DNA of 64,000 bases from NCBI GenBank assembly GCA_032139905.1, contig JAQJDB010000007.1, forward strand, positions 62,001 through 126,000, given 5' to 3'. Source of the DNA: Nitrospira sp. MA-1. Lineage in GTDB: Bacteria; Nitrospirota; Nitrospiria; Nitrospirales; UBA8639. The notes under the pieces are model-generated. The model did not search any database, was not told the origin of the DNA, and worked only from the letters and a program-made list of their open reading frames with translations. Position numbers and translations under genes: made by a program. Below are positions 34,665-44,224 of this stretch, piece by piece (the first letter of the stretch is position 1; each line of letters opens with the position of its first letter).

Positions 34665-35987
34665 TTATTCACTCTTGAGAGTCAGTATGTAATTGGTGAG
34701 GTCGTTTAGCTGTTTGTCGTTTAGAGGAAATTTTGGCATGAAGGATCCTGGGGAAACGGATTGCGGATCCTTAAAATGTTGAAGATGCCAATCCCGGTCC
34801 GGTCGTCGATCGGCGACAAAAGAAAGGTCTGGGGCAACATTCACACCTTCCCCGTGAATGCGATGACAGGTTTTGCAATGGAATTGTTCCACTAAGGCAA
34901 TACCTCGAACCACCGAAGGATCACGTTTGGGAACGGCATACAGGTCACGGAGGGAAATACTCAACAGGCCGAATACGATAATCAAAAAACCCAATCCCGC
35001 CCCCAATACGACCCGGCGTGAGGACGGTTGTCGCTCAGGGTTACGATCTAGAAAGGGCAGGAGCAGCAATCCGGTAAAAAAAAGTGTGGGAAGGAGCCAG
35101 GTGGCCAGAGGTCCCCATGCCCCGGGAGCATATTTGAGAAGCTGGTAAAAAAACAGAAAATACCATTCCGGGACGGGAATAAATGAATGGTCCGAAGGAT
35201 CCGCCCGATCAGCCAATGGGAATTCCACGCTGAATGCCAGCAGCGATACGATTCCAAACACGACAAGCATCACCACGGCATCCATGAAGACTTGCCGTGG
35301 ATAGAATGTTTCACTTCCGGCTTTGGCTTTTGCTTCATCATGAGGACCGGCAGGTCCAACCCTCCGGAGAATAAAGAGATGGAGCATGATCCCGAACATA
35401 ATCGCGGCCGGAAGAAAAGCGACGTGAATCGCAAAAAACCGTGAAATGGTCAAGGCGCCAAGAGTTTCGCCTCCTCGAAGGATTTTCACGAGGAAATCAC
35501 CAATAAGCGGAACGCTGCCAACCATGTTAATCCCGACCTGGGTCGCCCAATAGGCGTTTTGATCCCAGGGTAGCAAATACCCGGTGAATCCGAACCCCAA
35601 CATGATGGCTAACAAGATGATCCCGACAAACCACATGAGTTCCCGAGGGCGTTTATACGCGCCGTCAAAAAAGACCTGCAACATATGGAGCCCGATGGCC
35701 ATCATGACGGCCGAGGCGCCCCAATGATGCAGGCCACGGACAAACCATCCCCCCCACACTTCATGTTGAATATACTGAACGGTATCGTAGGCATGGTCAG
35801 TCGCGGGCACGTAATACACCATGAGAAACATGCCAGTGAGTGCTTGTAATCCAAAGAGGAAAAGGGTGGCGGAGCCGAAGATATAGTTCCAGCTGGCACC
35901 GCCGGGAATGGGCTCATTCAGGAGGGTTTGCTCCAGGGGCTTTAATTTCAGGCGCTGGTCGATCCACTGATACAGACGTGAGGCCAT
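34665..35987 (-). CDS. Cytochrome b fused to a cytochrome c domain (bc complex)
   Basis: 440 residues. The cytochrome b6-like N-terminal part (about 1-210) has four membrane helices with haem-ligand histidines (FVRGLHHWGASAVMM, then RFFAIHVAFLP). The subunit IV-like part has the quinol-site signature PEWYFLFFYQLL. A further helix leads to a C-terminal cytochrome c domain with CKTCH near residue 362 and Met ligand in GSFMPKFP. It moves electrons from quinol through the Rieske protein to the fused haem c. It follows the Rieske gene by 2 bp. Such three-part fusions occur in Nitrospirota and related lineages. Confidence 0.93.
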   Translation of the reverse strand: MASRLYQWIDQRLKLKPLEQTLLNEPIPGGASWNYIFGSATLFLFGLQALTGMFLMVYYVPATDHAYDTVQYIQHEVWGGWFVRGLHHWGASAVMMAIGLHMLQVFFDGAYKRPRELMWFVGIILLAIMLGFGFTGYLLPWDQNAYWATQVGINMVGSVPLIGDFLVKILRGGETLGALTISRFFAIHVAFLPAAIMFGIMLHLFILRRVGPAGPHDEAKAKAGSETFYPRQVFMDAVVMLVVFGIVSLLAFSVEFPLADRADPSDHSFIPVPEWYFLFFYQLLKYAPGAWGPLATWLLPTLFFTGLLLLPFLDRNPERQPSSRRVVLGAGLGFLIIVFGLLSISLRDLYAVPKRDPSVVRGIALVEQFHCKTCHRIHGEGVNVAPDLSFVADRRPDRDWHLQHFKDPQSVSPGSFMPKFPLNDKQLNDLTNYILTLKSE

Positions 35988-35989
35988 GC

Positions 35990-36511
35990 TTAGAGTTCAA
36001 CTTTCTTCGCCAGACCGGATTTAAATTCTTCGTACTGAACGAGCAATTCGCCATTTTCTATTTTGGATGGCAGCGTGTCCAGAGGGCGTGGAGCGGGCCC
36101 TGCCTTCACGGTTCCCTCAAGGTCATAAATACTTCCATGGCAGGGGCATTTAAAGAGACGGTCCTGTTGATCCCATCGATACCCACAGCCTAAATGCGGA
36201 CAGATGGGTGAAAAGACCGTCACCTCTCCATTGGACTGTTTCACCGCCCACACGCCTTTCGTGGTTTGGGTTTCCTGCCATCCATCCTTTTCGGTCATGG
36301 TGTAATCCATCGCCTTGGGTTCACCAACTGGTAATGCATCGGCTTTACCCAGTGACATCCATTCTTTCTTTCGTCGTTGAAAGGCGGGGGTGATGATGTA
36401 TCCGATTAACGGGACTGCAAGGGAGATTCCGATAAGGGAGGAAATGAACACGGTGGTTTTTACAAAGAAGGACCGGCGGGTTCCCACCGGGGTGGATAAG
36501 CCATCTTCCAT
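35990..36511 (-). CDS. Rieske iron-sulfur protein of the bc complex
   Basis: 173 residues. An N-terminal TRRSFFVK twin-arginine motif precedes one membrane helix (ISSLIGISLAVPLIGYII). The Rieske fold has both cluster loops: CPHLGCGY and CPCHGSIYD, giving the 2Cys-2His [2Fe-2S] site. It carries electrons from quinol to cytochrome c. Transcribed 2 bp before the cytochrome b/c gene. Confidence 0.95.
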   Translation of the reverse strand: MEDGLSTPVGTRRSFFVKTTVFISSLIGISLAVPLIGYIITPAFQRRKKEWMSLGKADALPVGEPKAMDYTMTEKDGWQETQTTKGVWAVKQSNGEVTVFSPICPHLGCGYRWDQQDRLFKCPCHGSIYDLEGTVKAGPAPRPLDTLPSKIENGELLVQYEEFKSGLAKKVEL

Positions 36512-37035
36512 TTTAGGGTTCCTTTTGGATAAGCAGACAATAAGATCCCGGATTCACTTTAGGAGCGTATGCTTCATGCTGTTCACAGAAAGATATCATC
36601 GTTGGGGATGAGAACCGGAACGATGCCGTATTCAGATTAAAGACCATTTGAAAAACGCTCCCGTAAAAGGCTAGCACAGAAGCATGGATAGTCAAAATCA
36701 AAAAATTTCATCGACAGGGTCGAGTGTGGGAAGACCTGTATTTTTCAACGGGCTGACTGACACCGTCGAAGCATCAATGTATGGGAATAGGTAAAGAGGT
36801 GGTAAATGTGGGTGCGGATCTTTTCGCCAGGGGAAAATGGCTCCTCTTTCCGGACTTAGAATACGATGTTTGGCTTACTTGCGAAGCACCCGGTCTGTCA
36901 GGTTGAACACCGTTTAATATGAAGGTAAAGGTGGCCGCAGCAAAAGGCTCGAGAATTTCACACAGGGGACTTGTACCAGGTTGGAGGTGTCCTCCTACCC
37001 CAATCTCCTCCTTATCCCGAAACTGAAAGAAGGAA
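36512..37035. other. 520-bp stretch without a supported gene
   Basis: Upstream of the Rieske gene and downstream of the DUF882 gene. Several short frames but no ribosome site or family pattern. It must hold the Rieske-cytochrome operon promoter; I cannot fix its boxes. Confidence 0.4.
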
Positions 37036-37602
37036 TTACCAGTACCGGACCGGTCCGGAATCGATATGGACGAATCCCTGCCGGCCGTAATAGCCGACCC
37101 CACCCAACCGAAGCTTCACAGCGGCCCGTCGTATTTTGGAAAGTCGAACGCCGGGAATCGAGAAGTCCATTGCCTGTCCGACGGTATGAAGACTGTTTGG
37201 CGCGGCCCCTCGACCAAGGCGAATCAGCAATTTGTTGTATGAGGGCGACCGGTAGCCGGAGTAGATTTGAATTTCCTTCCCCTGTCCGACTAACTTTTCC
37301 ACCTGATTCACATATTCCAGCAATTGAATGTCCATCTGGCAGACCTTTTTGGAATGATGGCACCGCAAAAGATAATTAATGTCCTTCAGGGCTTCCTGGT
37401 CATAGCGGCCTGATTGATTGCGATACGTTACCTGGAGTCGTTCGTCAGTGTGGGCGTTGTAGAGGCGAAGTCTGCCTTCAGGGAGTGAATGGGCCGCGGC
37501 GGATTCTGGAAACATCAAGCGGCTGCCAAGAATCAGCATTCCCGCAAGAGAGGATTTCAGAAAGAAGCGCCTTGACCAGATTTCTTCTGTCTCCTGAGAC
37601 AT
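37036..37602 (-). CDS. DUF882 / YcbK-like peptidoglycan peptidase, Tat-exported
   Basis: About 188 residues from the ATG at 37602 (GGAGGG upstream); a longer frame to 37671 would add 23 unlikely residues. SRRFFLKSSLAGMLILG is a twin-arginine signal. The mature domain has EIQIYSGYRSPSYNKLL, SLHTVGQAMDFSIPGV and QGFVHIDSGPVRYW, the M15/DUF882 zinc peptidase pattern (His-x6-Asp and His-x-Asp). It probably trims peptidoglycan peptides in the periplasm. Confidence 0.9.
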   Translation of the reverse strand: MSQETEEIWSRRFFLKSSLAGMLILGSRLMFPESAAAHSLPEGRLRLYNAHTDERLQVTYRNQSGRYDQEALKDINYLLRCHHSKKVCQMDIQLLEYVNQVEKLVGQGKEIQIYSGYRSPSYNKLLIRLGRGAAPNSLHTVGQAMDFSIPGVRLSKIRRAAVKLRLGGVGYYGRQGFVHIDSGPVRYW

Positions 37603-38574
37603 GGTGACACCCTCCGAACAGTGAATGGGGAAATGGAGCGGGAGAATAAAACGGAATGAAACACTGATCATTTAACAAAATAGAATGATGAGGTCAACCA
37701 ATGAATGGAAATTTTTTAATCATCCCCTCACCCACGTTTATTCATTTCCGCTGTGGACTGAATGAAAATGGGCAATCGCCTCCTTTGGTTCCTCTGGGTT
37801 TTTTACGGAAACTCACTTGTGCGGTTGCTGTTCATTCCGACGTTCTGCCTTTAGAACTCAATTTTCAGAGGACTCATGTCCGATATGTTGAATTCAGCAT
37901 TGATCGTTGAGGTGTTTTGGTTTGATATCTCCTTACCGCCATCCGGAACCAATGCAGGGTAGGATTTTGCTTCTACTCCGCTCAGCAAGAGGGGTTGGCG
38001 CTGGAAAGGCCTTTGGCGTTTCTACATCAAACCTCAACTGATTGCGTATTCCTCTGCTTAAGACAGAGCAATCCCTGTAACAGAAATCGCAAAATCTCCA
38101 CTTGATTTTCGCTGGTCGGTGGGTGCTGGTATCGAAACTCACCGGTTCATTTCACGCCTTCCCCCCTAGCCGTAATCTCCGAAGTCTCTTTCTCATTCCT
38201 TTGAGACATGGCTTTTCCATTCTTTGGTTAACCTCGTGCGGTAGGGGAGGATACCTGTGGATCTGAAAGTCAATCTTGTCTCCCATAAGAATGTTCAACA
38301 AATCAGGAAGGAGGCTCAGTTATCTAAATAGATAAAAATATTCCACGATCAGATACATCCTTAACGTTTTAAATAGAACACGATTGTCAGATGAGCTCAG
38401 GAGGCGAGTTTGGAAATGCTTGAAAGACAAAGGAGATACATCCGCACGACAGTCGTCGTCCCGCCACATTCAAGTCGGGAATAAGTCTTGCTCACGTCAA
38501 TAAATATATGGGCCCAATTATTTAATTTCCACGTATCCTGTAAAGGGTACGTCTTACTGTAAGGAGGAGTCGTC
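37603..38574. other. 970-bp non-coding stretch upstream of the paralogous pair
   Basis: No gene can be supported; short frames lack ribosome sites. Near the end AAGGAGG at 38559-38565 serves the next gene. The length suggests a complex regulatory region or lost genes. Confidence 0.4.
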
Positions 38575-40152
38575 ATGCCACAGGTTGAACCGAGCGTTAT
38601 GCTTAATTCGATTATGGGGAAAATCTACAATGTGCTGACCAATGGGGATGATACCGTCCCCAAATCGGAAGACAATTTTTTTAGTTGGTGCACACCCGGA
38701 TTGGCTGTTGAACCTGATGATTTTGATTTTTTAACACAAGGGTTAACGGGTGTGGTGAAAAAGAAAGCTCTGAAGGACATGGTGATCGAAGGTGAGGGAG
38801 GGGAATCGAATGCACCGGAGCTGACACCGGCAGTCTTAGAAGGATTGCGTGCGCAAGATGCCAGCAAACAGTATATGAATGCAGAGAGCTTCGCGCGGCT
38901 TGTCGATTTTGTCCCCGACCTGGCGGCCACAACGAATAATCAATTTGCGGCCATGAGCATCATGAACAATGAGGGATCGCTTTCAGAGCGGTTCGAATAC
39001 ATTTTACGCATGAGTCAAATCATGGAAACCAAATTAGATGACAAAACAAAAGAAAAAATTGAAAAGTTCAGGGGACTGCTCTCGACGACAAGGGTCAAAA
39101 AAAATCTTGTGACTGACGAGGAGGTTGAGGTTTCAGAACCCAGTGCCTTAGTGAATCTGTATAACCAAAAGCTGACGGAATATGAGGCGGCGGCATTGGC
39201 CTATAACGGTGCCCGCATTGATGCCCTGACAGCCGACAATGTCAAAGCGGTTCATTATTGGGGAATGAACGCCAACATTCTACGCAACAGGGTCAAGGCG
39301 GCTATGGGTGATTGGGTCAGTAATGGGTACAAAAATGATTATGAAGGCATTAACGCTTTTATTGATCAGGTTATGAGGCGGGATATGGCGCTGCTCAAAG
39401 CCCAATATCAGGATGATTTGGAAAAAGCCAGAATCACCGGGATATCCTCCGGCAGCGATTTTTTCTATACATCGCTGGTGCCCAGTAACCCCATGCAGGC
39501 CGCAGGATGGACAAACTTTAGTTTTCAATCCACGGATTATAATAATTCTTCCAATTCCAGCTACCAAATGAAACGGTCTAAAACCAGTGCCGGAGGCGGA
39601 TGGTTAGGCATTTTCGGCGGTGGCGGGTCTGCCAGCAGCGCCAGTGGACAATCGGAATCCAAAGTCACATTTGACAGCAACCATTTTTATATGAATTTTT
39701 CGATTACCCAATGCCAAATTGTGAGGCCTTGGTTCAAGACAAGTTTTATTAATAGTAAGTTATGGCGTTTTGATCAAAATAATCCCGAATCCTCAAAGCA
39801 AATAGTCAGCGATGGCGGCAAACCTGCTACAGGACTCTGCCCGGCTTATCCCACCGCAATCATTTTCATCAAGGATCTTGTCATTGGCTGCCGGAATAGC
39901 AGTGGCTTTTCAGAGGCGGCACAAAGTTGGCAACGGTCGTCGGCGAGTGGTGGTGGGGCCGTGCATTTTGGTCCATTTCATTTCGGTGGATCGCATGGCC
40001 GTAGTTCCGCCAGTGGAGAGCGTTCCTCAAAATTCCACTATGATTCAGAAAAGCAAGAAATGCGAGTGCCGGGTCATCAAATCATTGGATTTAAATGCCA
40101 TGTCTTACCAAAGAGCCCTGATCCGTTAAGCGAAATCACGGATTGGATTTAA
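38575..40152 (+). CDS. Protein of unknown function, paralogue of the next gene
   Basis: 525 residues, no signal peptide, no membrane helix. The N-terminal ~300 are helical with SNGYKNDYEGINAFIDQ near residue 247. A C-terminal beta region has RPWFKTSFINSKLWRF near residue 382, SDGGKP near 411, PAYPTAIIFIKDLVIG after it, and a closing GFKCHVLPKSPDPLSE. Two Gly/Ser-rich insertions (about 336-360, and a Gly/His/Ser one at 454-485) interrupt it. The downstream gene shares the RxWF, FWR, SDGG, PAYxTAI and LPKSPDP elements in the same order. Strong ribosome site. I recognise no named family; comparable proteins are seen as hypotheticals. Confidence 0.75.
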   Translation: MPQVEPSVMLNSIMGKIYNVLTNGDDTVPKSEDNFFSWCTPGLAVEPDDFDFLTQGLTGVVKKKALKDMVIEGEGGESNAPELTPAVLEGLRAQDASKQYMNAESFARLVDFVPDLAATTNNQFAAMSIMNNEGSLSERFEYILRMSQIMETKLDDKTKEKIEKFRGLLSTTRVKKNLVTDEEVEVSEPSALVNLYNQKLTEYEAAALAYNGARIDALTADNVKAVHYWGMNANILRNRVKAAMGDWVSNGYKNDYEGINAFIDQVMRRDMALLKAQYQDDLEKARITGISSGSDFFYTSLVPSNPMQAAGWTNFSFQSTDYNNSSNSSYQMKRSKTSAGGGWLGIFGGGGSASSASGQSESKVTFDSNHFYMNFSITQCQIVRPWFKTSFINSKLWRFDQNNPESSKQIVSDGGKPATGLCPAYPTAIIFIKDLVIGCRNSSGFSEAAQSWQRSSASGGGAVHFGPFHFGGSHGRSSASGERSSKFHYDSEKQEMRVPGHQIIGFKCHVLPKSPDPLSEITDWI

Positions 40153-40159
40153 CTTTCCA

Positions 40160-40199
40160 GGTAGCCCCGCCCCAAAATTAAAAAAGGGGTGGGGCTACC
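40160..40199 (+). promoter_or_regulatory. Strong hairpin between the two paralogous genes
   Basis: GGTAGCCCCGCCCC (40160-40173) pairs with GGGGTGGGGCTACC (40186-40199) over 14 bp with one G-T wobble and a 12-nt A-rich loop. No T run follows, so it may act as a transcript-processing or stability element between the two genes rather than a terminator. Confidence 0.6.
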
Positions 40200-40248
40200 A
40201 TAGGAGAAAACAATATTCCACCACCATATCGACTTGATGAGGTAATAC

Positions 40249-41811
40249 ATGGCTATCGACTCCATCGTGCAATTGGCCTTGATGTCTAAAGCCAAAAAAG
40301 TCTTTGAAAAGGAAGGAACGTTTTTGAGTTTTCCTGTGACACCGTTGGCCTATACCAAAGAGGATCTGGATTTCTTTTCACAGGAAACCGGGAGTGATCT
40401 TCTCCAGAGCAAGGCCAACCTGGCGGCTTTTTCCACGCTCGTGAATCTGATTCCCCGTGATGAGGCCTGGTTGCCCACTGATGCACGCTTTTTGTGGAAT
40501 GAGTTGGAGTATGTTCTGAGAGAAGGAAATCTTGCATTGTCGACTCGTACACAGGAAGAAGAAGTAGCCTATCGGGAGGCCTTGACCTTTTTGAAAGTCC
40601 CGGGTGAGGGAGGCCTTCTACAGGACAGCCCTAAGGTCAAGGTCTATAACCAGTATAAGGATGCCTACATTATGGCGGAGCAGGAATTCATGGAGGCCAG
40701 AAGTACGGGTGAGGCCGCGGAGGATGAATTGGAGAAAAAACGCTGGCGGGAGGTCGATGAACCTGCGTTTCGGGCAAAACTCAAGGATCTGGATAATCAG
40801 TGGATCCTGGAGGGATACAAGAATGAAGTCAATATTGCCAGAAGTCAGTACCAGAACCTTGGAGCCAAATCACCCTCAATGACGTGGGATGAGTGGAAAG
40901 GAAGTTTCAATCAGGATCTCGACAGTGAGACTAATGCTCAGGATAATTTTACGGTTTTCCCAAGCAGCTTTACTCCCTCGAATGCCTTAGAAGAGGGTTC
41001 ATGGAATCCTTTTTCTCTGAGCGAGGCGGAAATCAACACGTTAGTGAATGAAGCGCCGGCAGATCTCCGTACGCGGTTCTCAGCTGAGGGAGCAGTGTCT
41101 TCGAAGAAATCCGTGACCTTGGAATTCAGTTCTGCGGCTATCAAACGGTCCTGGTTTGATTCGGAAATATTCCGGTCGCGATTCTGGCGGTTGTCAGATT
41201 CCACGAAGGTTTTTTCTGACGGTGGCAGCCCGCCTTCCGGAGATTGTCCGGCCTATGTCACCGCTATCGTGTTTGCCCGGAAGGTCGTCGTCGAGGAGAA
41301 ACAAGCTCATCCGAATACTTCCAATCCAAAAGTGTCTATGGATTTGCGTTTTAACTATGCAGTGAAAGATCAAAATTCGATACAAAAGATCAATCCTGCT
41401 GTCCTGCAAGCCGTGCAACCGCAATTGATGAAAAGGCCATCTGTCCACCCACAACCCATAAAGGCTCAACCTGTCCAACCTTTAATGATGAAAATGCAGC
41501 CGAAAGCGATGGCCTCATTTAAGTCAACGGCCATTAGGGTGCCGACACAGCCAACCAGAGGGAACGTCTTGGTAAGACCGGCGGTGAGGACTCCGGTGGT
41601 CGCTCGCCCGGCTTACTCCCGATCCATGGTGAATCTGCAGGCGTCGTCCTATACCCGTCTGCCATCTACGCCTATACGGAAGCCGGCGCCACGTCCTGCA
41701 ACGCCGCCAACGCCCCAATCAACTGTCCCTGACGAGAACATTTATATCTTGGCATTCATTTGTAAGCCGTTACCGAAAAGCCCCGATCCCGATATGACCT
41801 TACAATGGTGA
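40249..41811 (+). CDS. Protein of unknown function, paralogue of the previous gene
   Basis: 520 residues, soluble. Helical N-terminus with VYNQYKDAYIMAEQEF near residue 130 and WILEGYKNEVNIARSQYQ near 184, then a beta region with RSWFDSEIFRSRFWRL near residue 300, FSDGGSPPSGDCPAYVTAIV and, at the end, ILAFICKPLPKSPDPD. Between these lies a Pro/Gln/Met-rich linker of about 110 residues (382-490) where the first paralogue has its Gly/Ser/His insertions. So the same core carries different inserts. It follows after 96 bp and a hairpin. Function unknown. Confidence 0.75.
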   Translation: MAIDSIVQLALMSKAKKVFEKEGTFLSFPVTPLAYTKEDLDFFSQETGSDLLQSKANLAAFSTLVNLIPRDEAWLPTDARFLWNELEYVLREGNLALSTRTQEEEVAYREALTFLKVPGEGGLLQDSPKVKVYNQYKDAYIMAEQEFMEARSTGEAAEDELEKKRWREVDEPAFRAKLKDLDNQWILEGYKNEVNIARSQYQNLGAKSPSMTWDEWKGSFNQDLDSETNAQDNFTVFPSSFTPSNALEEGSWNPFSLSEAEINTLVNEAPADLRTRFSAEGAVSSKKSVTLEFSSAAIKRSWFDSEIFRSRFWRLSDSTKVFSDGGSPPSGDCPAYVTAIVFARKVVVEEKQAHPNTSNPKVSMDLRFNYAVKDQNSIQKINPAVLQAVQPQLMKRPSVHPQPIKAQPVQPLMMKMQPKAMASFKSTAIRVPTQPTRGNVLVRPAVRTPVVARPAYSRSMVNLQASSYTRLPSTPIRKPAPRPATPPTPQSTVPDENIYILAFICKPLPKSPDPDMTLQW

Positions 41812-42155
41812 TTTGGAAATAAAGATGAGTGGTAAAGCCAAGCCATGTATGGAAATTCATACATTTGAAAGTTAATCGGGCGATTATGAATGATGAAGAA
41901 AGTCAAGATGGTTTTGGAGTGTGTTCCAGATTTCATGGATGAAAAAATGGTTTATTCTTCTGTGTGTCATGAAAGGGCAGATCCAGATAGTGCAGGACAA
42001 CTCATTCCATCTAGAGAATATGAGGTACATAAAATGATGGAGGGAAGAAATAAGGAGAGAATAAATAAGAAAACCGTAAGAGGTGTTCAGTAAAAATGAA
42101 CGGTGAGGTGAGTCGAGTGGTTGTGGAGTTCCCAGGTGTTCCGGTCCGGCCTTCT
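41812..42155. other. 340-bp stretch without a supported gene
   Basis: Only short unlikely frames; AT-rich. Confidence 0.35.
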
Positions 42156-42404
42156 CTATTGCTGAATATCGGCAGGGGGCGTGACGGATACGGGAGGAGG
42201 AGTGGTGTGAATAGTCTCCCCGGATTTGACCTCGACAGAGACGTTGGTGCCTTGAATGGCATGATCGATAGGAGTCATCCGACAGGATGAATCGTTCTTC
42301 CGGCTTTCTTGAAAAAAATGAGTCGAATTGGAGAGTTCGTCGAGTATTTTTGTGGCGGCGTTGATTGCGTGTTGCATACAAAGCATGTGTATGGATTTGG
42401 TCAT
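42156..42404 (-). CDS. Possible small protein, Pro/Thr-rich tail
   Basis: About 82 residues from the ATG at 42404. The first half is helical (SIHMLCMQHAINAATKILDE) and the end is low complexity (TTPPPVSVTPPADIQQ). GTGGA lies about 8 bp upstream. No family is recognised and the frame could be chance. Confidence 0.3.
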   Translation of the reverse strand: MTKSIHMLCMQHAINAATKILDELSNSTHFFQESRKNDSSCRMTPIDHAIQGTNVSVEVKSGETIHTTPPPVSVTPPADIQQ

Positions 42405-42911
42405 GGTCATTTCCACATCGATCAGGTTTGTTTTATGTGAGAATCCTATTCTTCTCTTTTCTGACTATTGAGATATGAAAAGCATAAAGCGTGCCAATTG
42501 CATGCGACTTTATGCACTTGTGCGTCCTGCCAGAGGATGAATTGATTCAAATGGGAATGTTCCTGAAATCTCTTGACATCTTTCTGTCTGAGAAATCTCC
42601 TGCTTCCTTCGATTCCAGAAAGATGAAGGCCTTGGTTCTGGAGTAAACGACAAATTGATCCATATCACGACAGTTTTTCTTATCCTCAAATTGACTGTGT
42701 TGGTTCAGCAATATCGATAACCATGTGCTCTATTCCTGAAGATTTCAAAAAGGAATAGGGCCGGTGTTTCCCGATACGGAAACCGATGGCAATTTGTGTG
42801 AAGGGTCTGTCTAGTAAAAAGAAAGGGGGGCGAGGTCCAAGAGAAACCGGAATGAGAACCTCCGAACGACAATCTGAACGAATTGGGCGGTGCCCTCAAG
42901 GAAGATTGAAG
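42405..42911. other. 500-bp stretch without a supported gene
   Basis: AT-rich, no frame with family resemblance, no clear structure. Confidence 0.35.
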
Positions 42912-43664
42912 TTAAAAGTGTATGCGAAGGTCGGCGACAAGCGGAAGGTGATCTGATGCGATCAGTGCAGTACGAGATTTGGGAAGATGGACATGAGTCA
43001 CGTCAATCTGGCCTTCATAAAAAATATGGTCGAGATGTAACAGGGGCAAAAATCCCGGATAGGTCCGGCGTCGTTTCACAAAGGGGCGAATGTCCAGGCT
43101 CTGAAATCGTGGGGTGAGGATATCGGTGGTGACGCCGCGCCCCCATTCGTTAAAATCGCCAAGAATGATTTTTGGACCGGCTGCTTGATGCTGGTCCAGG
43201 ATCATAGCCAGGCGTTCCGCCTGATACTTGCGTTCCCGCATTCCGGTGCCCATATGCACGTTGTAGACATGTAAGGTCTGATTGCCCAGCCGGAGGTCAG
43301 CGCGTTGACAACAGCGGCCGCGCCGGGTTCTCCAGGACAAGTCATGTCGCGCATCATCCACAATTGGAAATCGGCTCAGAATCATATTTCCGAAGGGATA
43401 CCCGTGACGTTGCCGGGCAGATGCCATTACCCATCCCATGCCCATCAAAGCACCAAGAAGTTCGTCCTGTCCCCGGCCTTTGGGTCCAAGTCCCAGGACT
43501 TCTTGTAGAGCTATAACATCCGGATGCAGGGCCGATAGGACCTCCGCGATCCGTCTGGGCATGATCCGACGATCCATCCCGCAACACCGGTGAATGTTAT
43601 AGGTCACGATTCGAATATCGAGGGAAGTCGGTGGTTGGGGAACCTGTTGAAGTACTCTGGCCAT
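42912..43664 (-). CDS. Endonuclease/exonuclease/phosphatase (EEP) family protein
   Basis: 250 residues. The EEP motifs appear in order: RIVTYNIHRC near residue 20, PDVIALQEV with the metal-binding Glu, LHVYNVHMGTG, IILGDFNEWG, and ALIASDHLPLVADL with the catalytic Asp-His. These Mg-dependent enzymes cleave phosphodiesters or phosphomonoesters in nucleic acids, lipids or small molecules. No signal peptide, so probably cytoplasmic. Substrate cannot be told. It stands alone. Confidence 0.87.
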   Translation of the reverse strand: MARVLQQVPQPPTSLDIRIVTYNIHRCCGMDRRIMPRRIAEVLSALHPDVIALQEVLGLGPKGRGQDELLGALMGMGWVMASARQRHGYPFGNMILSRFPIVDDARHDLSWRTRRGRCCQRADLRLGNQTLHVYNVHMGTGMRERKYQAERLAMILDQHQAAGPKIILGDFNEWGRGVTTDILTPRFQSLDIRPFVKRRRTYPGFLPLLHLDHIFYEGQIDVTHVHLPKSRTALIASDHLPLVADLRIHF

Positions 43665-44224
43665 GAGTGAATAGAAAGACCTTTTAAATCACTGAGCTAC
43701 CATTGCTCTATAGACCATATCATGACGGGAAAAGATGTGAGGCATTATAAAAATTGCCCATTATCGTGATTGGCAAAATGCAGACCAGAATAGAAAAATG
43801 CCGTCCACAAATTTTGTGGATAACCTGGTGGCTACCGGCAACAAAAGCGGTATTTTTGAAGGATTGATAGAGAAATGAGCAAATTGCGTAAATTTTAGGC
43901 ATTGTGTTGATAATATTTTTCAATACTAAATATAGTGGTGTGAATTTTTTGGCGTAGTCGTAAAGGTAGAATGATGATTTTATCTTGACTTTTTTGATTC
44001 AGTTGATCCTTTTGAGTTTCATCAAAAGCTCATAATGATCTCCTGAAAATGGTTTATCCACAGAAAGGTTTTTCCCTTGTTGATAGGTGAACAAAATGAG
44101 AATGGTTTTGTCGGCGCCTGTAGGGTCTTTTCGCCTGGACAATAAATTTTGGCCTGTGTTCATCATGGATTTTTCAGATATTGACACGTTTCACTCGCTA
44201 CCCACGATTCTTTGTCGGTTCCGA
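43665..44224. other. 560-bp stretch without a supported gene
   Basis: AT-rich (a run of long A/T tracts around 43,900-44,000). No supported frame. Confidence 0.4.

Noticed and set aside
37701-37910. 69-codon frame in the gap upstream of the paralogous pair
   Set aside because: Weak start context and no recognisable fold.
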